Of a stretch of 64,000 bases of DNA, positions 62,521 through 64,000 are shown one piece after another. The stretch covers positions 2,713,001 through 2,777,000 of the forward strand of contig CP046147.1 in the NCBI GenBank assembly GCA_029593915.1. Reading direction: 5' to 3'. How positions within the stretch are numbered: position 1 is the first letter of the stretch; each line of letters opens with the position of its first letter. The position numbers and the translations under genes were made by a program. The notes beneath the pieces were generated by a model that was not told the origin of the DNA, ran no database searches, and saw only the letters and a list, made by a program, of their open reading frames with translations. The DNA is from Candidatus Lucifugimonas marina. Lineage in GTDB: Bacteria > Chloroflexota > Dehalococcoidia > Lucifugimonadales > Lucifugimonadaceae.

Positions 62521-62857
62521 GTGTTAAATTTCACAATGTGAAAATATTCACAAGTCCTTCATGTAGAAACTCACCGGTGGATGTGTGGGTTGTTTAATAT
62601 CTAATCAAGGTGATAACAACCCTGATTCGAGAGGGTAGTGAAAATGATTTACAAGTACGGATGGGTGATTCATAAGGGCCTATAAAGCCGCTACAGCAGA
62701 TAGCTGGAAGCGGCACCCAAGAAGGATCACCGAGCTGGTAATCAACCTAGACACACAAGCCGAAAATCGCTTCCAATAGCTAAGCGGCGGCAACACAAAG
62801 TGATAACCAAATTAGATAACTGGCTCGTTTGGCCTGACAAGTGGGAATGAAGAAGAG

Positions 62858-62890
62858 AGAGCGGTTTGGCAGTAATGTCGCCGCTCTTTT
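62858..62890 (+). terminator. Terminator-like hairpin on plus strand
   Basis: AGAGCGG-N16-CCGCTCT followed by TTTGGTTT. No gene lies directly upstream on the plus strand, so it may end a small RNA or mark a lost gene. Confidence 0.5.
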
Positions 62891-62963
62891 GGTTTAAGCA
62901 ACTAAATGTGGTGACTGAATGCCGCTGACGATCGATCAGATAGAAGATAGATATGATCTGGGA

Positions 62964-63446
62964 TCACTCGGCAGAATTATCAGGAACCGAATCTGTGACA
63001 ATCTTTCCGGTTTCGAGATGGTAGGAAAGACCTGCCAGGGCAATTGTGAAAACTTTGTTGAATATTCGTTTCAACATGATGACGCTCATCAGCCAGCCGA
63101 TCGGGCCGAATTTCAGACTGTAGTCGATCGAGAACGTGACATTAGTTTTATCGGCTGACTGCTCCTCGGTCTTGATTGTGATCACCGCTTTTTTAATCAT
63201 CGGTGACTCGGTCATCTCCATCGTTGTGAACTGCTGTTCCGATTCCTTGATCACCGTTTCGACAGCACTATTGCCATCGTGAAACTCAACCCGGCGAGAG
63301 GCGCCAACGCCGGTGTCGTTCGAGCTAAGAATTTCGACCCGCGCTACGTTGGGGTGCCAGTCCTGAACTGCACCCATTTTTGAGATAGCTTCCCAAGTTT
63401 TTGCAATGGATCCGTTCACCACTTTAGTTTTTGATACGACGCTCAT
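62964..63446 (-). CDS. SRPBCC (polyketide cyclase/dehydrase-like) protein
   Basis: 160 aa START/Bet v1-like fold. The N-terminal strand VVNGSIAKTWEAISKMGAVQDWHPNVARVEILS and GVGASRRVEFHDGN match the SRPBCC 'polyketide_cyc2' pattern, with VTFSIDYSLKFGPIGWLMSV in the C-terminal helix region. Binds a small hydrophobic ligand; function unknown. ATG start with AAAGGGAATTC upstream. It follows the ABM-domain gene on the same strand. Confidence 0.85.
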   Translation of the reverse strand: MSVVSKTKVVNGSIAKTWEAISKMGAVQDWHPNVARVEILSSNDTGVGASRRVEFHDGNSAVETVIKESEQQFTTMEMTESPMIKKAVITIKTEEQSADKTNVTFSIDYSLKFGPIGWLMSVIMLKRIFNKVFTIALAGLSYHLETGKIVTDSVPDNSAE

Positions 63447-63539
63447 ATGAATTCCCTTTTCGATGGATAAAATTCGTTGGTTTTGTAAATGCTCAGTGGT
63501 GGCAGCGTAAATCCACTTTCGCTTGAGGTGACATTCCCG

Positions 63540-63866
63540 TTAGACGGTTGCCTGGAGGATGCTGCTACCGTGCAGGAAGGTTGTCGATTCCATGTCGATG
63601 AGTGCAAACATAGGTGCGCACTCCGGTGATGATTCGGCCAGTTCGGATGCTGCATGAGCTTGTTTTAGCGAATTCCATCGAACGATTTCCACGAGTTTGT
63701 CGGTATCACCGCTGATAAGCTTGCGATCCAGAAACCCGGGTTGTTTCCGAACCCAATTATTGACTGGTTCCGCACTCTCAATTAGCTGCGATTTTGTCAC
63801 TCCCTTTCTAACGGAGAAAATGACTATCTCGAAAGTTGAACTATCTAGTTTTTTGTTTTCAGGCAT
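63540..63866 (-). CDS. ABM-domain (antibiotic biosynthesis monooxygenase-like) protein
   Basis: 108 aa from ATG 63866, preferred over the upstream ATG 63920 because GGGGAGAG lies just before it. A small ferredoxin-like alpha/beta protein: FEIVIFSVRKGVTKSQLIESAEPVNNWVRKQPGFLDRKLI (in part) and VEIVRWNSLKQAHAASE match the dimeric alpha-beta barrel fold with the conserved W of the EIV-W strand. Activity unknown. It precedes the SRPBCC gene by about 90 bases. The rest of the window to 64000 shows no further gene. Confidence 0.8.
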   Translation of the reverse strand: MPENKKLDSSTFEIVIFSVRKGVTKSQLIESAEPVNNWVRKQPGFLDRKLISGDTDKLVEIVRWNSLKQAHAASELAESSPECAPMFALIDMESTTFLHGSSILQATV

Positions 63867-64000
63867 GATTACTCTCCCCTTTATTGCTGAGCCAAGAATG
63901 ACTGTTGAATCCATAGTCACCTACAACCCTGACAACCCAATGTCATGATTGGATTTCAAACGTGAATCGGCTAGAGCGGCTCTACCAAATAATCGAATAC

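Overview
The window looks like chromosome of a free-living bacterium of phylum Chloroflexota, most like the marine Dehalococcoidia/SAR202-type lineages. This is inference from gene content: an archaellin-like gene, an enolase-superfamily sugar-acid enzyme, UxuA-like enzymes and an OYE flavoenzyme, many dispersed short hairpin repeats, frequent TTG/GTG starts and a strong preference for CGA arginine codons. No rRNA or phylogenetic marker is long enough here to settle the taxonomy. Two tRNAs are present: Glu(TTC) and Ala(CGC).

Layout. 1-6485: housekeeping and stress genes (AIR-synthase-like protein, Rel, S20, a His-rich protein, a broken Thr/Pro-rich lipoprotein, lexA with an SOS-like box). 6790-15796: Tat export genes (tatA; rlmD-maf-tatB-like-tatC operon), lipA-rsmI, and metG-polyprenyl synthase-nth. 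16091-30235: accessory metabolism after tRNA-Glu, with an enolase-superfamily dehydratase, Nudix hydrolase, a receiver/Ig-like/membrane trio, a zinc alcohol dehydrogenase, a DapA-family enzyme, two MFS transporters, an amidohydrolase and several NAD(P)-dependent oxidoreductases. 30393-38907: ABC exporter, MerR regulator, TPR protein, FDH-type formyltransferase, alpha/beta hydrolase, MutS2 and a lipoprotein. 39017-43465: a large LuxR/AAA regulator and an orphan archaellin-like gene with a long structured leader. 43466-49692: hemA and hemL on the minus strand, then on the plus strand a two-domain rhodanese whose catalytic Cys codon is UGA and two thioredoxin-fold lipoproteins. 49778-59541: M20 peptidase, Usp, OsmC, nucleoside hydrolase, Ldh_2 dehydrogenase, tRNA-Ala, OYE, and a tandem UxuA-like pair, one copy with an in-frame UGA. 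59649-62963: a membrane gene whose 5' end is replaced by an IS3-family element, directly followed by an IS110-family element. 62964-63866: SRPBCC and ABM-domain proteins.

The most notable signals are: (1) a candidate selenocysteine rhodanese (UGA at 47102-47104 exactly at the catalytic Cys, followed by a perfect 8-bp hairpin with its loop 17 nt downstream) beside two periplasm-facing thioredoxin-like lipoproteins; (2) a bacterial archaellin-like gene flanked by two inward-facing copies of a hairpin plus GGGAAAGC-NN-GATGCGC motif; (3) families of short hairpin repeats, one of which appears inserted in frame in the central loop of an MFS transporter; (4) an IS110-family transposase with a non-coding end that could encode a bridge RNA; and (5) an OYE gene whose conserved N-terminus begins upstream of any ATG/GTG/TTG codon.
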